Positions 62,459 to 64,000 of a stretch of 64,000 bases of DNA are shown one piece after another (within the stretch, counting starts at the first letter, position 1; every line of letters begins with the position of its first letter). The translations under genes and the position numbers were made by a program. This DNA is from Rubrivivax sp. (GTDB lineage Bacteria > Pseudomonadota > Gammaproteobacteria > Burkholderiales > Burkholderiaceae_C). The stretch covers positions 186,001 through 250,000 of the forward strand of contig JADCGP010000014.1 in assembly GCA_020248915.1 (NCBI GenBank), given 5' to 3'. Under the pieces are notes generated by a model. It searched no databases and was not told the DNA's origin. It worked only from the letters and a program-made list of their open reading frames with translations.

Positions 62459-63229
62459 TTACTGCGCGGTCCAGCCGCCGTCCATCTGCCACGCCACGCC
62501 CATCACGTTGTCTGCCGCCGGCGAGCACAGGAACACCGCCAGCTCGGCCAGCTGCTCGGGCGTCGTGAAGCGCAGCGACGGCTGCTTGTCGGCGAGCAGC
62601 CGCCGCTTGGCCTCCGCGTCGTCGACGCCGTCACGCGCCGCGCGCGCGTCCACCTGCTTCTGCACCAGAGGGGTCAGCACCCAGCCGGGGCAGATGGCGT
62701 TGACCGTGACGCCGCTGGTGGCGTTCTCCAGTGCCGCGGCCTTGGTCAGGCCGACGATCCCGTGCTTGGCCGCGACGTAGGCGCTCTTGCCGGCGCTGGC
62801 CACCAGGCCGTGCGCCGAGGCGATGTTGATCACGCGTCCCCAGCCGCGCCGCTTCATGCCCGGCAGCGCGCATCGCATCGCGTGGAACGCCGAGCTCAGG
62901 TTGATGGCCATGATCGCGTCCCAGCGCTCGACCGGGAAGTCCTCCACGTTGGCCACGTGCTGGATGCCGGCGTTGTTGACCAGGATGTCCAGACAGCCGA
63001 ACTGCTCCTCGCAGGCCCGCACCATGGTCTCGATGTCGGCCGGCCGGCTGACGTCGGCCCCGTGGTGGGCGGCCCCGGGGTCGAACTCGCGCACGACGCC
63101 CAGCGCCTGGGCGACGTCGCCGAAGCCGTTGAGCATGACCCGCGCGCCGTGCAGCGCCAGGGTCCGGGCGATGCCCAGGCCGATGCCGCTGGTGGAGCCG
63201 GTGACGAGGGCGGTCTTGCCGGTGAGCAT
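62459..63229 (-). CDS. 3-hydroxybutyrate dehydrogenase (SDR family)
   Basis: 256 residues. NAD-dependent short-chain dehydrogenase converting (R)-3-hydroxybutyrate to acetoacetate in PHB breakdown. Cofactor loop TGSTSGIGLGIAR, NNAGIQHV, catalytic serine in INIASAHGLVAS with Tyr and Lys in SAYVAAKHG, and the family C-terminus NVMGVAWQMDGGWTAQ. The HVANVED and AVEAAL-like segments resemble Bdh/HbdH closely. PHB storage is frequent in this order. Divergent from the hydrolase gene. Confidence 0.9.
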   Translation of the reverse strand: MLTGKTALVTGSTSGIGLGIARTLALHGARVMLNGFGDVAQALGVVREFDPGAAHHGADVSRPADIETMVRACEEQFGCLDILVNNAGIQHVANVEDFPVERWDAIMAINLSSAFHAMRCALPGMKRRGWGRVINIASAHGLVASAGKSAYVAAKHGIVGLTKAAALENATSGVTVNAICPGWVLTPLVQKQVDARAARDGVDDAEAKRRLLADKQPSLRFTTPEQLAELAVFLCSPAADNVMGVAWQMDGGWTAQ

Positions 63230-63295
63230 GGGGTACTCCTGGGTCGGATCGGGTTGTTAGGATGGGCCAATTATCGAACCCCGATTTGCACGAGC

Positions 63296-64000
63296 ATGAA
63301 CGCCGCCGAGCCCGCCCTGCGCCACGTCCTCTGCCTGGACGGCCGCGGCCTGCACCGCATGGCCTACTGGGAGTGGGGACCGGCCGATGCGGAGCAGGCG
63401 GTGGTCTGCGTGCACGGCCTGAGCCGGCAGGGCAGGGACTTCGACACCCTGGCGCGCGACCTCGCGCCGCGCTGCCGCGTGATCTGCCCCGACGTCGTGG
63501 GCCGCGGCCGCAGCGACCGGCTGGCCGACCCCGCCGGCTATGCGATCCCGCATTACGTGGCCGACATGGTGACGCTGGTGGCGCGGCTGGGCGTCGAGCG
63601 GGTCGACTGGGTCGGCACCTCGATGGGTGGCCTGATCGGCCTCGGCCTGGCCGCGTTGCCCGGCTCGCCGGTGCGGCGCCTCGTCCTGAACGACGTCGGG
63701 CCGGCCATCGAGCCGGTCGCGCTGGCCCGCATCGGCACCTACCTCGGCGTGCCCGTGCGCTGGCGCTCCCTCGAGGAGGCGGCCGACGCCATGCGGGCGG
63801 TGTCCCAGGGTTTCGGGCCGCACACGCGGGAGGAGTGGCTCGAGCTCTCGCGCCCCCAGGTGGTGCCGGCGTCCGACGGCGATGGCCTCGTGCCGCATTA
63901 CGACCCGGCTATCGCCCTGCCGCTGCGCGCGCTGACGCCCGAGATTGCGCGTGCCGGCGAGGCGGCGCTGTGGCAGGCCTACGACCGCGTCAGCGCGCCC
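63296..64000 (+). CDS. Alpha/beta hydrolase, 5' part
   Basis: 235 codons are open to the window edge, with no stop. The oxyanion region CVHGLSRQGRDFD, the strand-turn PDVVGRGRSDRLAD and the nucleophile elbow GTSMGGLIG are visible; the aspartate and histidine of the triad fall in or beyond the last part. Esterase, hydrolase or thioesterase; the substrate cannot be read. It is divergent from the 3-hydroxybutyrate dehydrogenase gene by 66 bases, so a role in PHB or ester metabolism is possible but not shown. Confidence 0.88.
   Translation, partial: MNAAEPALRHVLCLDGRGLHRMAYWEWGPADAEQAVVCVHGLSRQGRDFDTLARDLAPRCRVICPDVVGRGRSDRLADPAGYAIPHYVADMVTLVARLGVERVDWVGTSMGGLIGLGLAALPGSPVRRLVLNDVGPAIEPVALARIGTYLGVPVRWRSLEEAADAMRAVSQGFGPHTREEWLELSRPQVVPASDGDGLVPHYDPAIALPLRALTPEIARAGEAALWQAYDRVSAP

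Overview
The window is about 70% G+C, and genes fill nearly all of it with the strong third-position G/C bias that makes long open frames appear on both strands. Gene content and order point to a betaproteobacterium of the order Burkholderiales, probably the Rubrivivax/Leptothrix/Methylibium branch. Pointers are carA-carB-greA-DUF4149-yhbY-rlmE-ftsH-folP-glmM-pst-pho in one run, trxA-rho-rpmE, yggX-argA-hrpA, mfd-ispD-ispF-envZ-ompR, and a poly-3-hydroxybutyrate type dehydrogenase. The genus is inference. I see no insertion sequence, prophage, CRISPR array, tRNA or rRNA, and no gap above 300 bases without a gene.

Layout. 1-2.3 kb: end of a fatty-acyl-CoA ligase and a branched-chain amino-acid type binding protein, the tail of a liv-like transport cluster. 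2.4-6.0 kb: rlmD, a Bax-inhibitor-1 protein, a GlcG/HbpS protein and an EamA exporter. 6.1-17.3 kb: pyrimidine/arginine precursor synthesis (carAB), transcription and ribosome maturation (greA, yhbY, rlmE), membrane proteolysis (ftsH), folate (folP) and peptidoglycan precursor (glmM). 17.4-24.9 kb: the phosphate regulon, with pstSCAB-phoU-phoB-phoR facing a divergent fasciclin lipoprotein; well-formed PhoB boxes point both ways from the shared intergenic region. 25.0-28.9 kb, minus strand: trxA, rho, rpmE and a large membrane glycosyltransferase-like protein. 29.0-35.7 kb: an AddB/AddA-type nuclease-helicase pair. 35.8-40.0 kb: a pseudokinase-HDOD protein followed by an active Ser/Thr kinase-HDOD-GAF protein. 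40.1-46.9 kb, minus strand: the 4.5S signal recognition particle RNA (ffs, absent from any protein track), dnaG, a GGDEF-EAL protein, yggX and argA. 46.9-52.2 kb: hrpA and a Fur-box-preceded iron-binding protein. 52.3-58.0 kb, minus: a TrpB2-type tryptophan synthase beta chain, serB and mfd. 58.0-64.0 kb: ispD, ispF, an EnvZ/OmpR pair, a SIMPL protein, 3-hydroxybutyrate dehydrogenase and the start of an alpha/beta hydrolase.

Most of this is conserved housekeeping. The least ordinary items are the paired pseudokinase/kinase HDOD genes, the PhoB-box divergent fasciclin lipoprotein, a repeated promoter architecture in which a -10 box lies only 6-10 bases before the start codon with no Shine-Dalgarno (predicted leaderless mRNAs for at least nine genes), a compensatory base-pair swap at the tip of the SRP RNA, and long Ala/Gly-rich insertions in both AddAB-like subunits.
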